Positions 23,164 to 31,189 of a DNA stretch of 64,000 nucleotides are shown one piece after another (the stretch's first letter is position 1; every line of letters begins with the position of its first letter). A program made the translations under genes and the position numbers. The notes beneath the pieces were generated by a model, which was given only the letters and a program-made list of their open reading frames with translations, made no database searches and was not told where the DNA came from. The stretch is from Gaetbulibacter saemankumensis DSM 17032 (lineage in GTDB: Bacteria > Bacteroidota > Bacteroidia > Flavobacteriales > Flavobacteriaceae), in the NCBI RefSeq assembly GCF_000425645.1, contig NZ_KE384430.1, positions 1,351,492 through 1,415,491 on the forward strand. Direction: 5' to 3'.

Positions 23164-25611
23164 ATGGGATTGTTAATATTTGTTTTAGATAGATTTCGTG
23201 GAATAATATGCCATAATCTTTTGTGGGTAATATTTGTGGTTTTGTTTATAAATATTGAGATGTTAGGGCAAAACTATTTAACAACAATAGATTATGTCTT
23301 CGCTAGTGAATACTCTATTGATTCCATTAATAATTTACAACAAGGTACTAGAGCTTTCTTTTTGGAAATAGTTAAGAATCAATCTCATTATACCGTTTTA
23401 AATTCAAAAGAAAAGAGCTCTTTAAAATCAGTTTTAGACACTCTTCAGAATTTTTTAAATGATAACAAGGACGAGGTTGTTGCTATTGTTTTAAGAGGTG
23501 ATTTAGATAAAACTCAATTAATGCATGATCTAAGTTTTGAGTATTCCAATGATGTTTTTTTTGTAACTGAAAATAAGGATGTTAATATTGAGAAACTAAA
23601 GGAAATTGATAAACGATTAATTGTAGTTTTTAATCAAGATCTAACTGAATCTTCAATTGGACGAATTCAAAAGAAAAGAAAATATTTGGATAGATTCACT
23701 GTAAATCCGTTAGATAAATTTGTAGTTTTTAAGAGCAATGCGACATCGGACAGCTTATTATTTAGAGAGGTTTTTGAGTTTTGGAAAACTACAGGGAAAT
23801 CTCCAAATTTCATTTTGGCCGATCATATAAAAACTGAAAGAATAAAACACGTAGCCGACTCTTTGAATAGAACAAGACGCTTTCGAGGGGTTATGAGGTA
23901 TGGAGGAGAGCTTCTAAATGAAATTTACTGGAATAATTTACCAAATGTTATTACTTCAGCCAAGTTTTCATTTCCATTAACAACAAATCAACAAGTCCTT
24001 GCGCCATATAAAAATGGATTTAGAATTACACCCGCAGAAATGATTCATCACACAGGGCAATCAGATGCTCCAAGAATGTTTCTGGCTTATAATGTATCCA
24101 TAGAAGATGAACTGAAATACGATTTTTCTTTTGATAATGATGTTGTAAATACGCAGGAAAAAGATTGGGATAGAGTTATTAAAAAGGATATTTCTTTTAT
24201 AGAAGATGATAATCGCGGTTCGGTTTTATATTTAAATAAAGAAGATTCATTTATAGATTATTTTAAAGCGAATAATTTAAATTTTGAAACACCAATAAGT
24301 ATTTCGGTTTGGCTTAAGCCTGAAAAGCATACTTCATATATGGGGATCTTAGGGTTTGGATTAGCATTTTCGGTAAAGCTGAAAAAAGGTAATCCGGATT
24401 TTACTATGGCTACCATAAAGGATCATGTTGTAGCTCATCCGCTTGAAGTGGGAGTGTGGCAACATTTAGTGATTGTTTATAATCCTAGAGCTTCAATAGT
24501 GTTTTATCTAAATGGAGATAAAATTGGTGATGTGGAGGCATTGGATATTAATCCATCAGAGAAATCTCTTGTGGTAGGGAATAATATTTGGGGTGAGCAG
24601 TTTTTTGGGGCTATAGATGACTTAAAAGTTTGGAATCGTGGTTTAGCTCCGAATGAAGTAAAGCTATTATTTACGGATAATTCATCCAATAGAAGTTTTA
24701 ATTTTATCGGAATTTCATTAGGAATTGGAGGGCTTGTTGTTTTGGGAATGCTAGTTTTGATTTACAGAAATAAATCAAGGACAAACAAAAGAATAAAGTT
24801 TTTAAAAACGAAATCAGCAGCGTATAAATTAAACCAAGAACAGAAACAGGTAAAGCAAAATAAGCTTTGTCTGTTTGGAAATTTTTACTTGGAATTAAAG
24901 AATACTGAGGCTCCTTCTTTTTCACCACTCCATAAACAAATAATGTCTTTTTTAATTCTTTCTATGCTTGAAGATAGTACAGGGGTGACAACAAATAAGT
25001 TAACCGAAACGTTTTGGCCGGGAGTATCCAAAGCGAAGGCAAAAGAAAACCGAAGTGGTAACATACGTAAATTACGAATGGTATTATCTAAAGTTGAGGG
25101 AATTGAAGTGGTTTTCAATGAAAATAAATGGAGTGTTGTATATGATGATTCTTTTCAGATAGATGTTTTTGAATATTTACGTTTAAGGTCTATTTTGGAA
25201 ATTGGGTTATCAAAAGATGATGTGTCTATAGGTGATTTGGAAATATTTCTTGAATTAATTAAAAAGGGGAATGTTTTACAAAGTATCCATAACGAATGGA
25301 TTGACTATTTTAAGGCTAAGTTATCAAATGAAATTGAAAGTTTATTAACGGAAATATATGCTAGACAAGCTAATAATTTACCTAAAGAATTGTGCATTAT
25401 AATAGGAAAAACGATTCTTTTATTTGATAGTTTGAATGAAAATGCCTTGCAAATTTTAGTACGTGAGTGGATTTCTTTAGGAAAACATGGACTCGCCCAA
25501 GACGCCTATTTAACTTTTTCTAAAAATTATGAATTACTTTACGGAGAACTATATATGGTGGAATATCAGGATTTTATAAAAGAAATTGCACTTGATAAAA
25601 AAATATTTTAG
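23164..25611 (+). CDS. transmembrane regulator: PI-PLC-like + LamG outside, SARP/BTAD-like DNA-binding inside
   Basis: An 815-residue protein with an unusual order of parts. Residues 18-34 are a hydrophobic signal/anchor. Residues about 39-290 resemble a PI-PLC X-type barrel (QGTRAFFLEIV, LQNFLNDNKDEVVAIVLRGD, IDKRLIVVFNQD, SPNFILADHI) but the first catalytic His of the THNSY motif is not present. Residues about 310-505 fit a LamG jellyroll (ISVWLKPEKHTSYMGILGFG, GAIDDLKVWNRGL). A membrane helix follows at 512-534 (IGGLVVLGMLVLIY). Residues 567-662 are a winged-helix with SARP features (LCLFGNFYLELKN, TFWPGVSKAKAKENRSGNI, LRMVLSKVEGIE) and 663-815 a BTAD-like helical domain. It looks like a one-protein sensor-regulator. 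The ATG at 23164 is preferred over a TTG two codons earlier. A GH109-type gene follows. Confidence 0.8.
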   Translation: MGLLIFVLDRFRGIICHNLLWVIFVVLFINIEMLGQNYLTTIDYVFASEYSIDSINNLQQGTRAFFLEIVKNQSHYTVLNSKEKSSLKSVLDTLQNFLNDNKDEVVAIVLRGDLDKTQLMHDLSFEYSNDVFFVTENKDVNIEKLKEIDKRLIVVFNQDLTESSIGRIQKKRKYLDRFTVNPLDKFVVFKSNATSDSLLFREVFEFWKTTGKSPNFILADHIKTERIKHVADSLNRTRRFRGVMRYGGELLNEIYWNNLPNVITSAKFSFPLTTNQQVLAPYKNGFRITPAEMIHHTGQSDAPRMFLAYNVSIEDELKYDFSFDNDVVNTQEKDWDRVIKKDISFIEDDNRGSVLYLNKEDSFIDYFKANNLNFETPISISVWLKPEKHTSYMGILGFGLAFSVKLKKGNPDFTMATIKDHVVAHPLEVGVWQHLVIVYNPRASIVFYLNGDKIGDVEALDINPSEKSLVVGNNIWGEQFFGAIDDLKVWNRGLAPNEVKLLFTDNSSNRSFNFIGISLGIGGLVVLGMLVLIYRNKSRTNKRIKFLKTKSAAYKLNQEQKQVKQNKLCLFGNFYLELKNTEAPSFSPLHKQIMSFLILSMLEDSTGVTTNKLTETFWPGVSKAKAKENRSGNIRKLRMVLSKVEGIEVVFNENKWSVVYDDSFQIDVFEYLRLRSILEIGLSKDDVSIGDLEIFLELIKKGNVLQSIHNEWIDYFKAKLSNEIESLLTEIYARQANNLPKELCIIIGKTILLFDSLNENALQILVREWISLGKHGLAQDAYLTFSKNYELLYGELYMVEYQDFIKEIALDKKIF

Positions 25612-25623
25612 TCAAAAAATAAA

Positions 25624-25659
25624 TTTGTTCACCCATTTGCTCACCTATTTGTGCGGTTA
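25624..25659 (+). promoter_or_regulatory. three 12-bp direct repeats, candidate operator
   Basis: TTTGTTCACCCA (25624-25635), TTTGCTCACCTA (25636-25647) and TTTGTGCGGTTA (25648-25659) stand head to tail. The first two agree at 10 of 12 positions; the third shares mainly the TTTG start. They lie between the SARP-like regulator gene and the GH109 gene, 40 to 75 bases ahead of its ATG. SARP regulators are known to bind direct repeats near a helical turn apart, so this may be the site of the upstream regulator; that is inference. Confidence 0.45.
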
Positions 25660-25698
25660 TGGTATGTATATTTAGGGCATAATTAAAAATAAAAGCAT

Positions 25699-27096
25699 AT
25701 GAGTACTAATAGAAGGGATTTTTTAAAAAAATCATCAATGGCTGGAGTAGGTTTAGCATTTTTACCTAACCTTTTAAATGCAGATAATAAAGAGACCTTT
25801 AATGCATTTAAAGAAAATTATATGGGAGGTTTTGCAGCTCCTAAATTAGATGTTGTACGGTGTGCTGTTATAGGAGTTGGAGCACGAGGTTCTGGTCATG
25901 CTAGACAATTAGCAACTATAGAAGGTACTGAAATGGTTGCAATTTGTGATTTATATGAAGATCTGGCGAAAAAATCAGCAGATAAGTGTAAAGCAATTGG
26001 AGCAGGACAACGCCATAAGGATGTGAAAACTTTTTTTGGAGGTGAAGATGAGTGGAAAAAGATGTTGGACACTGTTAAACCAGATATGGTTGTTATTGCT
26101 ACACCATGGAGTATGCATGCACCAATGGCGATTCAATCCATGGAGTCTGGAGCTCATGCCTTTGTAGAGGTGCCTATAGCAGTAACCATAAATGAAATGT
26201 GGGATATTGTGAAAACAGCCGAGAAAACACAAAAGCACTGTATGATGATGGAAAATGTGAATTATGGACGCGAAGAGTTGTTATACCTAAATATGTGTAG
26301 ACAAGGTGTTATAGGCGAATTGCTTCATGGTGAAGCAGCATATATTCATGAATTACGAGGACAGATGAATCAAGCCGATCGTGGTACAGGCTCTTGGAGG
26401 ACATATGAGTATGCCAGAAGAAATGGTAATTTATATCCAACACATGGGTTAGGACCTGTTGCGCAGTATATGAATTTAGCCAGAGGAGAAGATAACTTCG
26501 AGCGTATTAATTCATTTTCATCTCCTTCAAAGGGAAGGGATTTGTATGCTAAGAAGCATTTCGATAATAATCATAAATGGAATCAATTAGATTTCATAGG
26601 TGGAGATATCAATACCTCTATTATTAAAACAAGTTTAGGACGTACCATTATGGTACAATGGGATGAAACTAGTCCAAGACCATATTCAAGACATAACTTA
26701 ATTCAAGGAACTAATGGAACATTAGCAGGGTTCCCAACACGAATTGCTTTAGAGGGAGGTGTTGAAGGTGTAACCGATAATCATCATCAATGGGCTCAGG
26801 GTGATGGATTGGATGCTATTTATGAAAAATATGAGCATCCGTTATATAAACGTTTAGGTGAAGTTTCTCAGAAAATGGGAGGTCACGGAGGAATGGATTT
26901 CATGATGCTTTATCGTATTGTGGAATGTCTACTTAAAGGTCAGCCATTGGACCAAAATGTTTATGAAGGTTGTTTTTGGAGTGCTGTAGGTCCATTGAGC
27001 GAAGCTTCAGTGAAGTCACATGGAGACTCTCAGAGGTTCCCAGATTTTACTCGTGGCGAATGGAAAACAACTAAACCTTTAGATATTGTTGAGTAA
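25699..27096 (+). CDS. GH109-type alpha-N-acetylgalactosaminidase / Gfo-Idh-MocA family, Tat-exported
   Basis: A 465-residue protein with a twin-arginine signal (NRRDFLKKSSMAGVGLAFLP). Residues about 50-170 form the NAD-binding Rossmann fold (VRCAVIGVGARGSGHARQL), then the Gfo/Idh/MocA C-terminal domain. NGNLYPTHGLGPVAQYMNLA and HNLIQGTNGTLAGFP are close to the GH109 enzyme of Elizabethkingia, which hydrolyses alpha-N-acetylgalactosamine by an NAD-dependent oxidation-elimination route. A simple oxidoreductase is the alternative. It should be folded with its cofactor in the cytoplasm and moved to the periplasm. It follows the regulator gene by 87 bases. Confidence 0.87.
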   Translation: MSTNRRDFLKKSSMAGVGLAFLPNLLNADNKETFNAFKENYMGGFAAPKLDVVRCAVIGVGARGSGHARQLATIEGTEMVAICDLYEDLAKKSADKCKAIGAGQRHKDVKTFFGGEDEWKKMLDTVKPDMVVIATPWSMHAPMAIQSMESGAHAFVEVPIAVTINEMWDIVKTAEKTQKHCMMMENVNYGREELLYLNMCRQGVIGELLHGEAAYIHELRGQMNQADRGTGSWRTYEYARRNGNLYPTHGLGPVAQYMNLARGEDNFERINSFSSPSKGRDLYAKKHFDNNHKWNQLDFIGGDINTSIIKTSLGRTIMVQWDETSPRPYSRHNLIQGTNGTLAGFPTRIALEGGVEGVTDNHHQWAQGDGLDAIYEKYEHPLYKRLGEVSQKMGGHGGMDFMMLYRIVECLLKGQPLDQNVYEGCFWSAVGPLSEASVKSHGDSQRFPDFTRGEWKTTKPLDIVE

Positions 27097-27128
27097 TTAA
27101 ATTTCTAACATAAAAATTGATTCAATCT

Positions 27129-27181
27129 AATAATTCTGAAAGAGTTTAAAATAATGAATAACTTTTTCAGAATTATTTTTT
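27129..27181. terminator. bidirectional terminator
   Basis: The arm at 27129-27146 (AATAATTCTGAAAGAGTT) pairs over 18 bases, with one G-U, with 27160-27177. T's follow. The stem covers the stop codon of the convergent ABC ATPase gene. Confidence 0.88.
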
Positions 27182-27967
27182 TACTCTAAAACTACCAGTT
27201 TTTTCGTCGAAAGCAATTAAATCTTTAGGAAACAGATTTTCGAAATGCCCATTGGAAATTAAATTACAAGGCTCATCTGAAACGACCTGGCTCTCGGTCA
27301 TCACAATCATTTTATCACATAATTGAATTGCTAAGTCGATTTCATGTGAAGAGAACAGGATGGTTTTATTGGTTTCCTTAGCCAATTTTTGTAATAATTT
27401 TAAAATATAAGCTTTGTGATACATATCCAGATGTGTGGTAGGCTCATCCAGAATAATTAAGTCAGTATCTTGAGATAAGGCTCTTGCAATCATGACTTTT
27501 TGAAGTTGCCCATCGCTTAATTCAAAGCATTTTTTGTCTTTCAAAGATTCGATATTAATCAGTCGTATGGCCCTATAAACCATATCGATATCTGTTTTTG
27601 AAAAACTTCCTAGCCAATTGGTGTAGGGCTGTCTACCTAAAGCAATAAGCTCAAAAACCGTTAAATTTTTAGAGATAAGTTTTTCGGTTAACACCAAACT
27701 TAAAGTTTTTGCTAAATCGAGAGCATTCTGTTTTTCTAAAGGAATACTATTAATAAAAACTTGACCTTTTATAGGGTCTTGTACTTTGGTGAGAGTTCGA
27801 AGCAGTGTCGATTTACCTATACCATTAGCACCAACCAATCCTACTAATTCGCCTTGCCCTAGCTTAATATTAATATCAGAGGCAATAATAGTTTGTTCTT
27901 TTTTAGATGTATAACCAATACTTAAATTTTCGGTGTTTAAAACGATATGTTTGTTTGTAACTTCCAT
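27173..27967 (-). CDS. ABC transporter ATP-binding protein, FecE/BtuD family (corrinoid or siderophore uptake)
   Basis: A 264-residue ATPase with Walker A GANGIGKSTLLRTL, the signature LSDGQLQKVMIAR and Walker B LIILDEPTTHLD. It powers import by the permease encoded just upstream. The ATG at 27965-27967 overlaps the permease stop by one base (TAATG), so translation is coupled; a start 12 codons earlier inside the permease is less likely. Family membership is the siderophore/haem/B12 group. The B12 assignment rests on the adjacent cobalamin riboswitch-controlled receptor, not on the protein itself. It is the last gene of a three-gene operon. Confidence 0.93.
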   Translation of the reverse strand: MEVTNKHIVLNTENLSIGYTSKKEQTIIASDINIKLGQGELVGLVGANGIGKSTLLRTLTKVQDPIKGQVFINSIPLEKQNALDLAKTLSLVLTEKLISKNLTVFELIALGRQPYTNWLGSFSKTDIDMVYRAIRLINIESLKDKKCFELSDGQLQKVMIARALSQDTDLIILDEPTTHLDMYHKAYILKLLQKLAKETNKTILFSSHEIDLAIQLCDKMIVMTESQVVSDEPCNLISNGHFENLFPKDLIAFDEKTGSFRVKK

Positions 27968-28995
27968 TAGAACATCATTTTTCGTTTTCTTACTAATAAC
28001 CAAATAACAACAGGTGCGCCTATTAATGAGGTAATAGCATTTATAGGTAGGGTGTAATCACTAGATGGTAATTGGGCAATGCTATCACAAATGAGCATAA
28101 TTATAGCGCCAAGTAGAAATACAGCTGGTAATAAAATTTTGTGATTTGAAGTATGAAACAATTGTCTGGTAATATGTGGAATGGCTAATCCAATAAAAGC
28201 GATGGGGCCTACAAAGGCCGTAATTGTTCCAGCCAGTAAACTGGTAGATATTATAATAATTAAACGGCTTTTTTTAATGTTGAGACCTAAACTTTTAGCA
28301 TAGTTTTCACCAAGTAGCAAGGAATTTAGGCTCTTTATAGTGCCCAAACTTAGTATAATTCCGAAACTATATATTATAAATAAAATGAAGAGTTCCTGCC
28401 ATGATAAACTACCTAAACTTCCGAAGCCCCAAAACACAAATTGTTGTAATTCTTCGGCTGAACTAAAATAAGAAAGCACGCTAACTACGGCTGCAGAAAT
28501 GCTTCCAAACATAAGACCAATAATTAAGATAGCCATAGCATCTCGAACCTTTGTGGAAACAATAAGTACGGTTAGTAAAACTAAGAAACTACCCAAGGTA
28601 GCGGCGATAACCAAAGTCCATTTTGTCGTAAACATGACTAATAAAATACCACTAAAAAGTGAAGCGCCTAAGGTAACAATAGCCACACCTAAACTGGCTC
28701 CAGAAGTAATGCCTAGTACAAAGGGACCTGCCAATGGATTTCGAAATAAGGTTTGCATCATTAGTCCTGAAATGCCTAAACCTGAACCCACAATCATAGC
28801 AGTAAATGCTTTTGGTAAGCGATAATCTACGATAATATATTTCAAAGACGTGTTTTCCGTCGATCCAAACAAGGTGTTAAAAATATCACTTTTAGGAATA
28901 GAAACAGAGCCAAGGCTAATATTTACAAAAAAGCACAGGATAAGCAGGATGCCCAGAGCTATTAAAGTGACCGTATATTTATTTTGATATTGCAA
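27967..28995 (-). CDS. ABC transporter permease, FecCD/BtuC family
   Basis: A 342-residue permease with about ten membrane helices. DYRLPKAFTAMIVGSGLGIS, QTLFRNPLAGPFVLGITSGA and FVGPIAFIGLAIPHITRQLF are the family hallmarks, the last being near the ATPase-coupling loop. It forms the channel of a type II importer for corrinoids or siderophores. The start appears to be TTG at 28993-28995, placed directly after the stop codon of the binding protein; no ATG is available before the first helix. It overlaps the ATPase gene downstream. Confidence 0.93.
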   Translation of the reverse strand: MQYQNKYTVTLIALGILLILCFFVNISLGSVSIPKSDIFNTLFGSTENTSLKYIIVDYRLPKAFTAMIVGSGLGISGLMMQTLFRNPLAGPFVLGITSGASLGVAIVTLGASLFSGILLVMFTTKWTLVIAATLGSFLVLLTVLIVSTKVRDAMAILIIGLMFGSISAAVVSVLSYFSSAEELQQFVFWGFGSLGSLSWQELFILFIIYSFGIILSLGTIKSLNSLLLGENYAKSLGLNIKKSRLIIIISTSLLAGTITAFVGPIAFIGLAIPHITRQLFHTSNHKILLPAVFLLGAIIMLICDSIAQLPSSDYTLPINAITSLIGAPVVIWLLVRKRKMMF

Positions 28996-30135
28996 TTATT
29001 CTAATCGTTTAAAAAAGAAGTTCGTATAATTTGGTAATACTTCAGGGTGGGCAATGTTAATAATGTCTTTTAAAATGTAATCGGGTCTTAATGGACCTAA
29101 CTCATAAAAAAGCAATCCACCTTCAGATCCCATTTTATTCGTGTAAGTGTAAATGTTGTTGTTCTTGAAGGCAGTAAAATAACCATATCCTTTATGTTGA
29201 GAAAGCATGTGCCTTTTACTTTCGTAGGATCCGGCACCTATCCATAAATCTGCAGTTTGCCCTTTCTCTAACATATTTTCAAGATTTAATTGTAGACTTC
29301 CGGTCGAACTATCGTCTTTCCAAATATAATTGGTCCTGGCATCTTTAAAATATTGCGCTATAAAACTATTTCCTCCGGGTACATGCCAGACATCTTTAAA
29401 CATGGAACCCGATAATACCGTGGGGTGCTTTTTTGTTTTTAAAGCTAATTGTTTGGCGTTATTGTAGTTGGATTCTATCTCATTGAAAATGCTATCAGCT
29501 ATGTCATTTTTATCAAAAAAAGCGGCAATAAATTTAATCCATTCTGCACGACCAAGCGGATGCTGTTCTGTCCAGGAACCATCTAGTACAACCGGAATAT
29601 TGAATTTTTCAATTTGATTTAAAGACTTATTATTGCCATTAACTGTATAGCCAATAATTAGATCTGGTTTTAAATCAAGTAGAACTTCCATATTCATTTC
29701 CAGGTCGTTGTTTAAATCTCTGATGTCGCCTTGTTCAATTCTGGATCTTGTTTTTTCTGAAGAGATATATTTAGTACCAGGAAACCCTACCAGTTTGTTA
29801 TCCACACTAAGATATTCTAATGCAGGAATATTTGTGGTGGACATAACTACGAGGTTTTTTATAGGGTGCTTGATAATGACACTACCTTCTTGGTTTTCTT
29901 TGAAATATAGTTTGCTTGTAGGTTTAATATATCGAAATGTATCAGTGCTTTTCGGCCAGGGAGACGTGACAATGATTTCTTTATGATTCTCATAATAGTT
30001 AATAGAAAATCCAGTAGCATATTTAATGTTTTCCGACCTTAATATTTTCGATTCTAATGCACTATGTTCCTTTTTTGACTCTCTACAAGACATAAAAAAG
30101 AGTAGACTAATTGAAAATAAAACAATACGATGCAT
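28996..30135 (-). CDS. ABC transporter substrate-binding lipoprotein, BtuF/FecB-like
   Basis: A 379-residue lipoprotein (lipobox FFMSC, residue 17) with the class III solute-binding fold: VVMSTTNIPALEYL, then VDNKLVGFPGTKYIS, NMEVLLDLKPDLIIGYTVNG and GSWTEQHPLGRAEWIKF. It delivers a corrinoid or a siderophore to the permease. The first gene of the ABC operon; divergent from the Dph6-like gene at 30221 with an 85-base gap. No riboswitch is visible ahead of it, unlike the receptor gene at 31190. Vitamin B12 as cargo is inferred from this neighbourhood. Confidence 0.88.
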   Translation of the reverse strand: MHRIVLFSISLLFFMSCRESKKEHSALESKILRSENIKYATGFSINYYENHKEIIVTSPWPKSTDTFRYIKPTSKLYFKENQEGSVIIKHPIKNLVVMSTTNIPALEYLSVDNKLVGFPGTKYISSEKTRSRIEQGDIRDLNNDLEMNMEVLLDLKPDLIIGYTVNGNNKSLNQIEKFNIPVVLDGSWTEQHPLGRAEWIKFIAAFFDKNDIADSIFNEIESNYNNAKQLALKTKKHPTVLSGSMFKDVWHVPGGNSFIAQYFKDARTNYIWKDDSSTGSLQLNLENMLEKGQTADLWIGAGSYESKRHMLSQHKGYGYFTAFKNNNIYTYTNKMGSEGGLLFYELGPLRPDYILKDIINIAHPEVLPNYTNFFFKRLE

Positions 30136-30169
30136 GTGATGAAATTGAGGGACAAAGGTCTTTATTTTT

Positions 30170-30201
30170 TTTGTAATACCGAGGTCATAAGGTTACTTTT
30201 G
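30170..30201 (+). promoter_or_regulatory. promoter of the first Dph6-like gene
   Basis: TTTG at 30170-30173 and TACTTTTG at 30194-30201 are 20 bases apart, close to the phylum consensus. The ATG follows at 30221, so the leader is very short. Confidence 0.65.
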
Positions 30202-30220
30202 GTAGATAAATTAAGAATAA

Positions 30221-30871
30221 ATGAAGTTTTTGTGTTCTTGGAGTGGCGGTAAAGACAGTTGCTATGCATTTTATAAGGCCATGAAATTGGGCTATCGACC
30301 AACGGTTTTATTAAATGTTATGAATGAGTTTGGCGATCGCTCTCGTTCACACGGCATAACAAAAGAAGTCCTTGAAGCACAAGCAAAGGCATTGAATTTA
30401 CCCATTCATTTTTTTAGTAGTACTTGGGCAGATTACGAAAGTAAATATATAAAGCAACTACAAACATTGGTAACAAAATACCCAATAAGTCATACGGTTT
30501 TTGGTGATATTGATATTGAATCGCATCGAGCTTGGGAAGAAAAAGTGTCACAGGCAGCTAATCTCGAAGCCGTTTTACCATTATGGCAAGGCGATCGAAA
30601 GGCTTTGGTTTTAGAAATAATTGATGCACGAATCGAAGCCATCATTGTTTCTTGTAATCAGGCTTTGGGACCTGATTTTTTAGGACGATCAATTACTCGT
30701 GAATTAGTGGATGAATTAGAACATATGGGCATCGATGCCTGTGGTGAAAATGGCGAGTTTCATACGCTCGTGGTTAATGCACCTTTTTTTAAGGCGAAGG
30801 TATCGGTTGAAATGCAAGGCGTGGCCGAAATGAGTAATTACAATTTTGCCAACGTCGTTTTAAAAGCTTAA
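30221..30871 (+). CDS. Dph6-like ATP pyrophosphatase (ATP_bind_4), copy 1
   Basis: A 216-residue enzyme of the PP-loop family. SWSGGKDSCYAFYKAM at the N-terminus is the ATP-pyrophosphate motif and CGENGEFHTLVVNAPFF the family's second hallmark. The eukaryotic and archaeal relative Dph6 joins ammonia to diphthine. Bacteria lack diphthamide, so the substrate must be another carboxylate. It lies between the BtuF-like gene and the cobalamin riboswitch-BtuB unit, and a second copy follows the receptor at 33093. A role in amidation of corrinoid side chains is an inference from location. The start ATG follows a good promoter. Confidence 0.88.
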   Translation: MKFLCSWSGGKDSCYAFYKAMKLGYRPTVLLNVMNEFGDRSRSHGITKEVLEAQAKALNLPIHFFSSTWADYESKYIKQLQTLVTKYPISHTVFGDIDIESHRAWEEKVSQAANLEAVLPLWQGDRKALVLEIIDARIEAIIVSCNQALGPDFLGRSITRELVDELEHMGIDACGENGEFHTLVVNAPFFKAKVSVEMQGVAEMSNYNFANVVLKA

Positions 30872-30925
30872 TTCTTTTTTAAATAAATAACTTCTAAAAA
30901 ATGTTTTTAGAATAAAAATAGGTAG

Positions 30926-30933
30926 TACATTTG
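30926..30933 (+). promoter_or_regulatory. candidate -7 box of the riboswitch-BtuB transcript
   Basis: TACATTTG followed by C matches TAnnTTTGc, and the riboswitch begins about 10 bases later, where transcription would start. A -33 TTTG is not clear. Confidence 0.6.
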
Positions 30934-30942
30934 CAGCGAATT

Positions 30943-31108
30943 TAGGTTCTAATCGGTTTTAAATCGAAAGGATTAAAAGGGAATCTGGTGGAAATCCAGA
31001 GCTGTTCCCGCAACTGTAAGCTATAAAGCTTCATGTAACACTTCTAGTCACTGAAGAATATTCTTTGGGAAGACCAACATGAAGACGCAAGTCAGGAGAC
31101 CTGCCAAA
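30943..31108 (+). promoter_or_regulatory. cobalamin riboswitch
   Basis: The conserved core GCTGTTCCCGCAACTGTAA lies at 31001-31019, preceded by GGAATCTGGTG and AAATCCAG that form the P3-P4 arm, and followed by the B12 box GCAAGTCAGGAGACCTGCC at 31087-31105. This is a complete adenosylcobalamin-type aptamer by pattern. It should repress the TonB receptor gene when B12 is plentiful, most likely by hiding the ribosome binding region, since no T-run terminator is seen between 31108 and 31190. Ends are approximate. Confidence 0.95.
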
Positions 31109-31189
31109 TTCAAACAAATTAAGTTAAACTTTCGGGATAAAAGTTTGCGTATGATAAACCATACGATTCCGATTTATTATTCATTAGAA

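Noticed and set aside
31079-31189. An N-terminal extension of the BtuB-like receptor (MKTQVRRPAKF...)
   Set aside because: The ATG at 31079 lies within the cobalamin riboswitch, next to the B12 box. The ATG at 31190 gives a normal signal peptide.
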